From Opitutaceae bacterium (GTDB lineage: Bacteria > Verrucomicrobiota > Verrucomicrobiia > Opitutales > Opitutaceae), in the NCBI GenBank assembly GCA_031263125.1, contig JAISGL010000077.1:1-39441 (forward strand): a DNA stretch of 39,441 nt, in the 5' to 3' direction. Of this stretch, positions 1 through 10,400 are shown piece after piece; within the stretch, counting starts at the first letter, position 1; the number at the start of each line of letters is the position of its first letter. The notes beneath the pieces are model-generated. The model made no database searches. It had not been told where the DNA came from and saw nothing but the letters and a program-made list of their open reading frames with translations. A program made the translations under genes and the position numbers.

Positions 1-5
1 CCGTC

Positions 6-28
6 CACGGGCAAGATGCCCGTGCTAC
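6..28 (-). repeat. REP-like hairpin with GTAG head (GTAG-CACGGGCA-TCT-TGCCCGTG on minus strand)
   Basis: Plus strand CACGGGCA-AGA-TGCCCGTG-CTAC: perfect 8-bp stem followed by CTAC. Confidence 0.6.
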
Positions 29-50
29 TCGATCCGGCGGCTTCGCCGTC

Positions 51-73
51 AGCGGGCGGGACGCCCGCTCTAC
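51..73 (-). repeat. REP-like hairpin with GTAG head (GTAG-AGCGGGC-GTCCC-GCCCGCT on minus strand)
   Basis: Plus strand AGCGGGC-GGGAC-GCCCGCT-CTAC: perfect 7-bp stem followed by CTAC. Confidence 0.6.
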
Positions 74-130
74 TCCAGAATTGGCGGCATGCCCTGTCCC
101 GTTTTTGAGATGCGCCCCGTCAGTTAGTAT

Positions 131-256
131 CTGATGTTACGCGGACGGCAGATTTCGTAGGGCCTGACCTTGTGTCAGGCCGCAAATTACCAGCGCGGCA
201 TCCCACGCATGCGCGGCCTGACACAAGGTCAGGCCCTACGCACCGCGTCACATCAG
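131..256. repeat. REPIN-type element, copy 1: two inverted GTAG-headed REPs inside TGATGTTACGCG-type terminal inverted repeats
   Basis: CTGATGTTACGCG at 131; GTAG-GGCCTGAC-CTTGT-GTCAGGCC at 157-181; inverse copy at 215-239; GCGTCACATCAG at 245-256. Confidence 0.8.
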
Positions 257-329
257 TTAAATCACTTAAATCGATCCAACTCGACCCAAGCCGGGTGGCG
301 CAAACGCCGCGCGAATGCCTTTCCTGGGA

Positions 330-351
330 GCGCGGGCATCCCTGCCCGCGC
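330..351. repeat. Isolated hairpin repeat GCGCGGGCA-TCCC-TGCCCGCGC preceded by GGGAG
   Basis: Perfect 9-bp inverted repeat with 4-nt loop. Confidence 0.5.
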
Positions 352-496
352 GCCGCCCTGCAAACCGGCTCACTTTGGAGGCGAATTGGAAATAACCGCA
401 AAAATCATCCCTTTGGACGATTTACGCCGGGGGCGGTTTTTTGATATTTTCACAATGTGATCCGATGAGCTTCCGCTCTTATGCGAAACCATCACA

Positions 497-609
497 CAAC
501 CTCCACCTCCCAGCCTCCACCTCCCAACCTCGCCTCCCAACCGCCTCCCAACCTCGCCTCCCAGCCTCACCTCCCAACCGCCACCCTCACTTCTCCTCCA
601 ATCCCACCT
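497..609. repeat. Degenerate C-rich/pyrimidine-rich short tandem repeats (CCTCCCAACCTCG-like)
   Basis: Repeated CCTCCCAACC / CCTCCCAGCC units directly upstream of the autotransporter ATG at 610. Confidence 0.75.
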
Positions 610-3600
610 ATGACAACACTACGCCTGCCTTTGTCCAAGACCGCCCGTCTGACTGCCCTGTTACTGTTCTGCTGCTGCACCCTGCCCGTGGCCCATGCCT
701 TCGAGTGGGTCATTTCACCCACGGGTTCGACCGCGCTGCCCGTCGGAGGCAACACAACCGCAGGCTCCAATTTGATAAAAGACGGTGACATCATCACCCT
801 GTACACGGACCCGACCAGCGGCGGACCGACAGGCCCCGCCGCCCTCGGCAATGCGCTGATCACCTACCAGGACAACGGCGCCCTCACCCCATTCCCCCCG
901 AGCTTCACGATACGCTCGGGCGCCGGCCCCGACGATCCCGATTGGGACGGCACTTGGTACACCATCACCCATAAAAAATCACCGGCGCCGACTAACTTGA
1001 CCAGGGCCATTTCCACCTTCTCCGGCAATTCCACCATTACCCTCGTCAACGTCATTTTTGCCGAAAACATCACGGCAAACGGCTCCGGCGCGGCGATCTT
1101 TTTCGCGGCGGGCAACGCGCAACTCACCGACATGACGACCCTCACCGGCACGGCGATTTTCAGGGGCAACGGCGGCAGCAACAGCGCCATGCTTGGCGGC
1201 GCCATCCACAACGCCGCGGGCCATTTCACGCTTTCCGGCTCGTTCATCTTCGACAGCAACTTCTCCGGGCGCGGTGGCGCGATCAACACCGCCGCCAACG
1301 CCGGCAACGATTACATCCGGGGCGACATCCTGTTTGTATCGAACACCACGCAAACCCTCGGAGGCGCGTTCAACTTCACACAGTATCTGGCGACCTCCAC
1401 GGCTTTTTTTGACGGCAATATCCGGTTCATCGGCAACATGGCCAACAACGGCGGCGCCTTTGCCTCCAACATCGACGCAAACGCCAGCGCGTCCGCCGCG
1501 TGGGTGGTTTTTTCGGGCACGACCCTGTTCAAGGACAATGAGGCCACGGCAAACGGCGGCGCCATCCAGCAAGGCGCCCAGGGTCTGGTCATCGGTGGCA
1601 ACACCACCTTTGACGGCAACAAGGCCGGCGGCCTCGGCGGGGCCATCTACCAGTTCAACAACAAAAGCGGCGTGCAGGTTGCGGGCGGCGCCTTCGTCAC
1701 CCTCGACGCCACGACCGGCGACATTCTTTTCCAAAACAATCTCCATAACACGGCCATGTCCCCCGACGAACACAACGCCATGGTGCTCTATTCCGGAAAC
1801 GCCTATGTGGACGGCGGCACGACGACCGTCACGCTCAATGCCACCGGCGGCAACGTCATCTATTTCCACGACCCCATCGCCGTCTCCGACACGAACGACT
1901 ACGGCGCGCAGCAAGCCTACGTCAACGTCACGCAGACCGGCGACGGCACCGTTTTGTTTGACACCTACCAAAGCGTCATCACCCACACGACCACCCTTCA
2001 ATCGGGCACTTTCCTCCTCACCAACCGCGCCGTCTACGGCGCCTCCAACGACAAAGGCTGGTTCCAAATCGAGGACGGCGCCACGGTTGCCGGAAACGGC
2101 ACGGTGCAGGCCGGTGTCATCGGCTTCGCCGACGGCGCGCGCGTCAACGTGACCGCCGGCGGCACCCTCTCGCTCCTCGCGACCACATTCACCGGCACGG
2201 GTCTGCGCATTTCAGGCCACGGCACGATTGACGGCGCCGGCGGGCCGCCCATCCCCGCCTCGCTGGTAAGCGTCGGCTCCACCGTCTCGGAAATCCCCGG
2301 CGCGTCCGTCGGCGCCAACACCGCGCAAACACTCACCTTCGCCGCCTCGGCGCCCCTCGCGCTCGAAACCGGCGGCACCCTCGCCTTCGACATGTTTGGC
2401 GGCACAACGTCCGATCATCTTTATGCCGACGCGCTCACTTTCACCTCCGGCTCCGCCTTCATCAACCTCACCGGCATGTCGGGCACCTACAACATTCTCA
2501 CCACGCTCAGCTCCACCTTTGCCCCGGGCGATTTCACCATCCTCATCAACGGCTACATCCCCACCCAGCGTTATGCCGCCACCCCCACGATCACACCCTT
2601 CGACGTCGCGGGCAGCGAACTCAGCGTCGAATACGCGACAAAAAACATCAACATCGCCTGGACGGGCGCCGCGCAGGGCGGCATCTGGAGAAACGTGCAA
2701 ACCAGCGACTCCAACTGGACGGACAACGACGCCATCGCCCCCGAGCTGTTCTTCCTGGACGGCGACGGCGTCCTCTTCGACGACACCGCGGCATCCAGGG
2801 ATGTCTCCATCGATGCCGCCGGCGTGGTGGCGACATCGATGACCGTGGCCATCACCACCGGCAACAACTACACCTTTGCGGGATCGGGCGGCATCCGCAT
2901 CAGCAGCACCTTTGCCTTTGCCGGCACGGACGTGACACCCACCGGCAAACTCACCAAAAGCGGCGACGGCGCGCTCAACTTCACCAACACCGGCACGAAC
3001 ACCTTTGAGGACGGCATCGGGATTTCCGGCGGCGCCATCGGCTTCACCCGCGCCGCCCAGCTCGGCGACGGCGGCAACGGCATCCACTTCACCGGTGACG
3101 CCACGCTCCGCGCCAACGCCGCCGGCATCACCCTCGCAAACACCCTCGACGTCGACGCCGGAAAAACCGCCACGCTCGACACCGCCGCAAACACGCTCAC
3201 CTATGCCGGCATCTTCAATCTCAACAACACCGGCACTCTCGCCAAGACAGGCGCCGGCACACTCCGCCTCACCGCCGACAACTCCGCCAGCACCGGCGGG
3301 ACAGTCGTCAGGCAAGGCACGCTCACGCTCGACGGCGCCGATGCCAAAATCGGCGGCAACATCGACATCGCCGCCGGCGCGACCCTCGCGGGCAGCGGCT
3401 CGGCGACTGGCACGGTCAACGCCGGCCCCGGCGCATTCATCGCGCCCGGCGCCTCCAGCCTCACGACGCCCGTCACGCTCAACCTCAACAACCTCAACCT
3501 CGATTCCTCCATCCTGAGCTTCAACCTCTTCTCCACCGGCTCCAACGACACCATCAACCTCGCCGGCGCCCTCACGCTGGCCGGTACCAACAAAATCAAC

Positions 3601-6600
3601 ATCAGCCTGTTCCAGGCCGGCGTCTACAACCTCGGCAACCTCGACGCGCTCGCCGGCGTGGAAGTCACCATTGCGGGCATCGCCCAGGTCGCCGGCGCCC
3701 GCCAGACTGCCGCCGTCGTTGCCGATGGCGGCAACCTCCTGCTCCAAACCGGCGCGGACATATCGCGCGTCCTTCGCTGGACAGGCGCGACCAGCGGCAC
3801 ATGGATTTCATCCGACTCCAACTGGACCGACGGCGGCCCGACCACGCTTTACGCCGGAGGCGACCGCGTCATTTTTGACGACACCGCCCCCGCCGCCTCC
3901 CCGCACGACATCGACATCGCCGGCACCGGCCTGATGGTTTCCGACATGTTTGTGCAAGGCACATCCAGTTACTCTTTCTCCGGCGCCGGCATCACCGCCG
4001 ATCCCGCCAGCATCATATCGGGAGCAGTCATCACCACCGGCTCCGGCAGACTTATAAAGGAAGGCAGCGGCACGCTCGCCTTCACCAACGCCGCCAACAA
4101 TTTCCTCGGCGGCATCGAAATCGACGGCGGCGCGATTACCTTCACGGACGTCGCCCAGCTCGGCGGCGGCGACATCCTCTTCGGCGGCGACGCCGCGCTC
4201 GTCTCGCTCACCGGCGCGCAAACGCTCGCCAGCAACATCACGGTCGCCGCGGGCAAGACCGGCGTCATCGACGCCGGCGCAGGCGATATCGCGCTCTCCG
4301 GTTTGCTCGCCGCCGCCGGCGGATCGGGCACGCTCGCCAAACTCGGATCGGGCATGCTCGCGCTCGCAGCGGACAACACCGCCGGCGCGGAAAATCTCGT
4401 GCTCAATATCGCCGAAGGTTCCCTCCTGCTTGACAACGTCACATTCGCCGGCGCGGTTGACCTTGGCGAAAACACGACGTTCATCGGCGCCGGCGACGCC
4501 GGCACAGTCGGCGCGATGCGCGCGGCCGCCGGTTCCACGGTGCAGGTCAACGCCGGCGAATTGAATATCGGCAGTCTCCAGCTCGCCGGCGGTTCCACGC
4601 TCATCCGATCAGACACCGGGGCAGGCGTGCTTTCCAGCGCGGCCACGCTCGACGGTCTCGTTTCCGCCAGCATCACCGGCGGCACACTCGCGTTCAACGG
4701 CTCTATCAACGGCGCGGGCGGCTTCCTCAAGACCGGCGACGGCGAATTGCAGCTCTCCGGCGCCGCCGCGCTCGGCAACACCGGCGTCACGCAAATCGAC
4801 CAGGGCGCCGTGCGCATCACCGGCATATCCGGCGTCACCGCCCCCACCATTACCGAAAGTGACACCATTCCCGGCATCAACATCGCCGGCACCGTTTCGC
4901 AAAATATCATGCTCAACGGCGGCGACCTCATCTTGTCTTCCGGCACGGGTGCTGACGAGGCCACCGCCAACAACTGGTCCGGCCTGCGCCTCATCCAGGG
5001 CGCCGACTCCGCCGCGAGCACGATATCCGGCGGCAACGAAATCATCCACGTGGGCAGCGGCACGCAGGAGTACGCCATTCTCCAAGGCATCCACGTCGCC
5101 GTGAACGCCGGCAACGACACCGCCGTCCTGGGCAACACCGCCAACAATTTCACCGGCATCGTCCGCGTCGACAGCGGCACGCTCCAGGTCACCGACACCC
5201 TGCAACTCGGCGCGTTCGGCGCCGCGACCACCGCCAAGGTCGCCCTCAACGGCGGCGCGCTCCAGATCAGCGGCACCATCAACACCACCCGCGCCATCGA
5301 GCTTCGCGCCGACGCCACCGTGACGGTTGACGACGACGCAAACTCCCAGTGGAGCGCCATCACCAAACCCGCGGCCTACCCCGCGGCCAGCTTCACCAAG
5401 GCCGGCTCCGGCACGCTCACCATCGCCGGCAACAATCAGGCCACCGGCATGACCGTCGCCGAAGGCCGCTATGTCGCGTTTACGGGCAACAGCGTGAACA
5501 CGAGCGCCACGGTCAGCGTCAGCAGCGGCGCGACATTCGAGTTCAGCGCCACCACCACCGCGAACGGCGGCACGATGGGCTACGTCGGAGGCCAGCTCTT
5601 CGCGAACTCCAGCGCAGGCACGGTGAGCGCCCCCGTTGTTGGCAGCGGCACGTTGGAAATCACCAGGGGCAGACTCGTCTTCACCTCGCCCAACACGACC
5701 ATTGCAAACATCAACATCACGGGCACGGACTCAGCCGTGGTTATCAACAACAACCGCCCCGTGGCCGACTTCTCCCCCAACGGCGCGATCACCGTTGACC
5801 AAGGCGCCCTGATTCTCGCCTCGACCGGCCACAACATCGGCAACGTCGTGCTCAAGGACGGCGCCTCGCTCTCCTTCCTGATGCAGGGCACGCTGGTGGC
5901 GGCGCAGGTGACGGAGACCGGCACCATCCCCGCCTACTTCACGACCAACGGCCAGGGCTTCAAGACCGCCACGCTCGCCTCGCTCACCGCCACGGGCACC
6001 GACGGCAACCTCAACTTCAACACCAACCTCGCCTTGGGCCGCGCCGATCATCTCACGGTCAGCGCCCCGGTTTCGGGCGACTTTGTCATCGGCGTCAACA
6101 ACCACGGCGTCCTCCCCGAAACATATGCCGCGCCCCTCACGCTCCTCACCGCGCCTGACGCCAGCGACGCCACCTTCCACACGCCTCCCGACATTGATGT
6201 CGGCCTCTATAAATATGCCGTCACCACGCAAACCGGCGACGGCAAAATCGGCATTGTTGTCACCGGCACCGGAGCCATGAGCAACTCCGCCTCGCTCATC
6301 AACACCATGGCGGGCGCGCTCCCCCTCAGCTGGTTCGCCGAACTCAACAGCGTCACGCAGCGCATGGGCGAGCTGCACATGGAAACCCGCATCGACGAAG
6401 CCGGTCTCGCCACGTGGGTGCGCGGTTATGGACAGGCGTTGGAGTTCAACCGCAAAGTCAACGGCACGCCGTTCGACGAACGCCAGTTCGCCGTCGAGGG
6501 CGGCGCCGACTACAAATTCGGAGGCACGCCGCACAACATCTACGCCGGCGTTTTCTTCGGCTACGGCGAAAGCGAGCGCGACTATAACGTCGCCGGCGAG

Positions 6601-7218
6601 GGCCGCAACGAAAGCGTCTTTGGCGGCCTCTACGAAACCGTCAGCACAAAAAACGGCTGGTACCTCGACGGCGTGATCAAGCTCAACGGCTTCAAGAACA
6701 CGTTCACCGCCGTCTCCCCGACGGGCGAAACCATGACGGGCGAATACCACAACTGGGCGGCCGGCGGCTCGCTCGAATTTGGCAAATACTGCGACGTCGG
6801 CTTCGGCTGGTATCTCGAACCGCAAATCCAGGGCGCGATCACCGCCATCATGGATTCGCATTACGTGACCAGCAGCGGCATGCAGGTCGAGCTTCGCTCC
6901 GGCACCACCACGCAAGGCCGCGTCGGTTTTATGTTCGGACGCATCTTCCAAACCGGCGCCAACGGTCTCCTCCACGTTTATATCAAAGGCCACGCCGTGG
7001 CGCAGTGGACAACCAACGGCCAGATTTACGTCGTCACCCCGCACGGCGAGCACAAGCGTTACACGCCCACAATCAAGGGCGACCGCCTCGAAGTCGGCGC
7101 GGGCATCGCATGGCGCGCCTCCCGGCGCATGCAATATTTCTTCGATTTTGAAACCGCCGACGCCGATTATTATATAAAACCCTGGGGCGTGAATTTCGGC
7201 ATCCGTTGCAGTTGGTAA
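610..7218 (+). CDS. Giant autotransporter (about 2200 aa): signal peptide, Pmp-like GGAI/FxxN repeats, PATR-type passenger repeats, C-terminal autotransporter beta-barrel
   Basis: Internal ATG at 610 gives signal peptide MTTLRLPLSKTARLTALLLFCCCTLPVAHA (the ORF track starts at 481). Passenger has GGAI, FxxN, and many LxKxGxGTLxLxxxNxxxGGxxxxxG motifs; C-terminal barrel-like region ends ...GVNFGIRCSW. Confidence 0.88.
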   Translation: MTTLRLPLSKTARLTALLLFCCCTLPVAHAFEWVISPTGSTALPVGGNTTAGSNLIKDGDIITLYTDPTSGGPTGPAALGNALITYQDNGALTPFPPSFTIRSGAGPDDPDWDGTWYTITHKKSPAPTNLTRAISTFSGNSTITLVNVIFAENITANGSGAAIFFAAGNAQLTDMTTLTGTAIFRGNGGSNSAMLGGAIHNAAGHFTLSGSFIFDSNFSGRGGAINTAANAGNDYIRGDILFVSNTTQTLGGAFNFTQYLATSTAFFDGNIRFIGNMANNGGAFASNIDANASASAAWVVFSGTTLFKDNEATANGGAIQQGAQGLVIGGNTTFDGNKAGGLGGAIYQFNNKSGVQVAGGAFVTLDATTGDILFQNNLHNTAMSPDEHNAMVLYSGNAYVDGGTTTVTLNATGGNVIYFHDPIAVSDTNDYGAQQAYVNVTQTGDGTVLFDTYQSVITHTTTLQSGTFLLTNRAVYGASNDKGWFQIEDGATVAGNGTVQAGVIGFADGARVNVTAGGTLSLLATTFTGTGLRISGHGTIDGAGGPPIPASLVSVGSTVSEIPGASVGANTAQTLTFAASAPLALETGGTLAFDMFGGTTSDHLYADALTFTSGSAFINLTGMSGTYNILTTLSSTFAPGDFTILINGYIPTQRYAATPTITPFDVAGSELSVEYATKNINIAWTGAAQGGIWRNVQTSDSNWTDNDAIAPELFFLDGDGVLFDDTAASRDVSIDAAGVVATSMTVAITTGNNYTFAGSGGIRISSTFAFAGTDVTPTGKLTKSGDGALNFTNTGTNTFEDGIGISGGAIGFTRAAQLGDGGNGIHFTGDATLRANAAGITLANTLDVDAGKTATLDTAANTLTYAGIFNLNNTGTLAKTGAGTLRLTADNSASTGGTVVRQGTLTLDGADAKIGGNIDIAAGATLAGSGSATGTVNAGPGAFIAPGASSLTTPVTLNLNNLNLDSSILSFNLFSTGSNDTINLAGALTLAGTNKINISLFQAGVYNLGNLDALAGVEVTIAGIAQVAGARQTAAVVADGGNLLLQTGADISRVLRWTGATSGTWISSDSNWTDGGPTTLYAGGDRVIFDDTAPAASPHDIDIAGTGLMVSDMFVQGTSSYSFSGAGITADPASIISGAVITTGSGRLIKEGSGTLAFTNAANNFLGGIEIDGGAITFTDVAQLGGGDILFGGDAALVSLTGAQTLASNITVAAGKTGVIDAGAGDIALSGLLAAAGGSGTLAKLGSGMLALAADNTAGAENLVLNIAEGSLLLDNVTFAGAVDLGENTTFIGAGDAGTVGAMRAAAGSTVQVNAGELNIGSLQLAGGSTLIRSDTGAGVLSSAATLDGLVSASITGGTLAFNGSINGAGGFLKTGDGELQLSGAAALGNTGVTQIDQGAVRITGISGVTAPTITESDTIPGINIAGTVSQNIMLNGGDLILSSGTGADEATANNWSGLRLIQGADSAASTISGGNEIIHVGSGTQEYAILQGIHVAVNAGNDTAVLGNTANNFTGIVRVDSGTLQVTDTLQLGAFGAATTAKVALNGGALQISGTINTTRAIELRADATVTVDDDANSQWSAITKPAAYPAASFTKAGSGTLTIAGNNQATGMTVAEGRYVAFTGNSVNTSATVSVSSGATFEFSATTTANGGTMGYVGGQLFANSSAGTVSAPVVGSGTLEITRGRLVFTSPNTTIANINITGTDSAVVINNNRPVADFSPNGAITVDQGALILASTGHNIGNVVLKDGASLSFLMQGTLVAAQVTETGTIPAYFTTNGQGFKTATLASLTATGTDGNLNFNTNLALGRADHLTVSAPVSGDFVIGVNNHGVLPETYAAPLTLLTAPDASDATFHTPPDIDVGLYKYAVTTQTGDGKIGIVVTGTGAMSNSASLINTMAGALPLSWFAELNSVTQRMGELHMETRIDEAGLATWVRGYGQALEFNRKVNGTPFDERQFAVEGGADYKFGGTPHNIYAGVFFGYGESERDYNVAGEGRNESVFGGLYETVSTKNGWYLDGVIKLNGFKNTFTAVSPTGETMTGEYHNWAAGGSLEFGKYCDVGFGWYLEPQIQGAITAIMDSHYVTSSGMQVELRSGTTTQGRVGFMFGRIFQTGANGLLHVYIKGHAVAQWTTNGQIYVVTPHGEHKRYTPTIKGDRLEVGAGIAWRASRRMQYFFDFETADADYYIKPWGVNFGIRCSW

Positions 7219-7336
7219 ACCGCCCCCAAGGCCAGCGCATATTCCCGTCACACTTAGCACTTAGCCCGTTAGCCCGGCAACCCTTCCCATGTGTCCCTGC
7301 ATCGACAAAATCCCATGCCGCGTAACTGACGCAGCT

Positions 7337-7477
7337 GTAGGGCCTGACCTTGTGTCAGGCCGCAAATTACCTGTGAGCCTCTTGCGCGAGCGCGGCCTGA
7401 CACAAGGTCAGGCCCTACGGCGGCACGCATGGCGGCGGGGGCACGTAGGGCGCGACCTTGTGTCGCGCCGCGCATGG
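7337..7477. repeat. REPIN-type element, copy 2, with an extra variant REP; fused to the 5' end of the downstream TonB-receptor ORF
   Basis: GTAG-GGCCTGAC-CTTGT-GTCAGGCC at 7337-7361, inverse copy at 7394-7418, GTAG-GGCGCGAC-CTTGT-GTCGCGCC at 7445-7469. Similarity to the copy at 15385-15520 runs to about 7477. Confidence 0.8.
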
Positions 7478-10400
7478 CTCCTGTTGACCGGCATGATCAT
7501 AAGCGGCGTCCTTGGCGCACAGGCCGTCGCTCCCGTTTCATTGGAGGAAACCGGTGATTCATCCCCGCCGGTGAAGGTGGAAACGTCAGCCCGGTCAGCT
7601 CCCGCGAAACCCGCCGAAAAAGTGGACGACGAAATCGTCGAACTCTCCCCATTCGTTGTGCAGGCGGGTGATGACGACGGCTACCAGGCCGCCAACACCA
7701 CCAGCGGCAGCCGCCTGAACACCTCCCTCAAGGACACCCCCGCGTCCATCTCGCCCTTCACCGAGGAGTTTCTCAGCGACGTCGGCGCGACCTCCGTCGA
7801 GGACATGCTCGCCTACACGGGAAACTCTGAAGGCGAATTTGAGGACGGCTCCGGCTTCAACGACTCGGCCTCCCGCTGGGCCAACACCACCAGCGGCCGC
7901 TTCCGCATACGCGGCATGAGCGGAAGCTCCTCGCGCGATTTCGTCAACAGCTCCATCCCCAACGACACCTACAACATTGATCGCGCCGAGGTGGCCAGCG
8001 GCCCCAATTCCATCCTCTTCGGCCTGGGGTCGCAGGGCGGCACCGTCCTCCTCTCATCAAAACGCGCCAACACGAGACGAAACACCTTTCGCGTCAAAAA
8101 CATCATGGGCACCTGGGACGGCTTCAGCACCTTGCCCTACGAACGCCTCGAAGCCGACGCAAACCTCGTGCTCATTCCCAGGAAACTCGCGTTCCGCCTG
8201 ATGGCGCTTTATCAAAACTCGGGCAGTTGGATGCGCTATTGGGTCAACGATCAAAAACGCATCTCCCCGGCGCTGACCATAAAACCCTCCAAAAACACCA
8301 CCATCCATCTCAACTACGAGCGCGGTGTTGTCGACGGCAGCACGCGTTTGAACTGGCCCGCCTACGATTCCGTCTCCGGCTGGCTCGCCGCAGGCCGCCC
8401 CCTCGTCAGCAGCCTGACCGCGCCCGTGCTCGGCGCCGCCCCCGCCGGCATGGTCCTGCTCGCTCCGGATAACAACAACGTTGACCACTACGTCTTTAAC
8501 GAAAACGACGGCACCGTTAATAATTACCGCCAGGCCTATGCGGGCGCCAGCCTTCATCCGGACTCAAATAATACAGTCCTCGCATCGCCCTCGCTCCTGT
8601 CCTACCGCGTCAGCACGCTCGGGCCGGGATCGCAGCGCAACCAGACCTTTGAAAGCTGGTCCGCCATCGTCGATCAGCGCGTCGGCGCCTTTGACTTCGA
8701 ACTCGGTTATTATCATAATCACAACGACTCGCAGGTTCTCACGGCCAGCGGCGCCGACGGACGCAGCAGCGGCCTCACCGCCGATCCCAATGTTTATATA
8801 TCAATGCCGGTCTGGAGTTCGCCATCCGATAAAGTCCCCAATCCCCGCGCCGGCCAGCTCTACATGGAGGAACAATGGTACAAAAACACCTTTGATGATA
8901 CAAACAACGTCATCCGCCTCACCATATCCAGTGATATCCAACCCGGCAAAGCGTGGGGACGCCACCGCCTGATGGGCCTTGTCGAACACGCGAAGAACGA
9001 AAGCGTCTTTATACAAAAAAATGAAATCTGGGCCGACGACAATAATGTTGTCATCAACTATAATCCCAACAGCCCCACGCCCGAAGGCAACCAGAACAGC
9101 GTCTGGCGCCGCCGCTACATCACCGAGGGCGATTTCAACACGTATTACGCGGGCGACGGACGCATCCCGACCCCTACCTTCGTCGCGGGCGACAAAACCT
9201 ACCACGGCACTTTTGTCACCCGCAAAAACGCCAGCTATCACACCACGCAGGAGACCAGCTCCTACGCGCTGGCCATCCAAAGTTACTGGTTCAAAAACAG
9301 GCTGATCACCACCCTCGGCGCGCGCATCGACAACCTCAAATTCACCAACGAAAAACAAGCCCGCATCCTCGATCCGAACGACCCGCGAATACTCAGCGGC
9401 GACAAAGTGCTCGGCGAAATGGCATTTTCCGGCGAATATAAAAAAGACAAGTACAAACCCTCCACCTATGCGGCCGGCGCGGTTTGGCACCTCTCGAAAC
9501 ATTTTTCCCTGTTCGGCAATTACAGCACCAACATCGGCCCTCCGCGCTTTGACCGCAACGTGCTGCCCTATGGCGACATCGCGCAGGCCCCCAAGGGCAA
9601 AACGACGGAGGAGGGCATCCTCGTTGACTTCCTCGGCAACGACAAAATCTTCCTCCGCATCACCCGCTTCGACACCCGCCAGCTGGGCGACAACCCCATC
9701 ATCCCGGGCAGCACTGATGCCATAAACTCCGCCCCGCTCGGCAACACGGATGTCATAACCATAAGCACCGCCCTGCATGACGCCGGCCTCATCACCGACG
9801 AACAATATCAATGGGAAGCCGTCGATTTTTCGTTCAATTCAGCCTGCCTGAACACCTATACAAAAGGCTGGGAATTCAGCCTCATCGCCAATCCCACAAA
9901 AAGAATAACATTCTCCGCGGCGGCCTCCTATAGCGATCGCAACCGCTACGACGTATTCTCGGAAGGCTTTGCCTACTTCGGTCAAAAGTTCCCGGAATGG
10001 TTTGCCCTTGCCAATGCGATGCCGGAAAGCGAACAAAAACAAACACTCCTCGACCTCCTCAATGATGAGAAGGTCATTGTTGATGGAAAACTCCAGAGTA
10101 TCGTTAATAATAACAGCGGCCAGATGGGGTCGCGCATGTGGAAAGTCGTTATAAACACCCGCTACAGGTTTCCGGACAACTTCCTGAAAGGCTTCGCCAT
10201 CGGTGGCGCCATGCGTTATCAAAGCGGCCCCGTCATCGCTTGGAACAACACAACGAAGCAAAAGACCATCGGCCAGCAAACGCTCTTCTTCGATGCCTTC
10301 ATAACCTACAGGCGCAAGATTCTGCGCGGAAAGTCCGGCATGACCATTCAGCTCAACATCAGGAATCTGACCAACAGCGACACCGTGACCATGGGCCGGC

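Noticed and set aside
120-401. Short ORFs with peptides such as VGPDLVSGRA...GLTQGQAL at 120-460, 15212-16020, 18786-19137
   Set aside because: Translations of REPIN DNA, which lacks stops in several frames; the peptides repeat wherever the hairpins occur.
2212-3747. Long antisense ORF (511 aa) and similar ones at 3969-5366, 5731-7260, 30290-31507, 34886-36088
   Set aside because: Low-complexity G/A/V/R/E-rich translations opposite GC-rich autotransporter repeats; shadow ORFs caused by codon bias.
7289-7459. ORF-track N-terminal extension of the first TonB receptor (MCPCIDKIPCRVTDAAVGPDLVSG...)
   Set aside because: It is REPIN-encoded and has no signal-peptide character; the coding start is more likely at 7460-7493.
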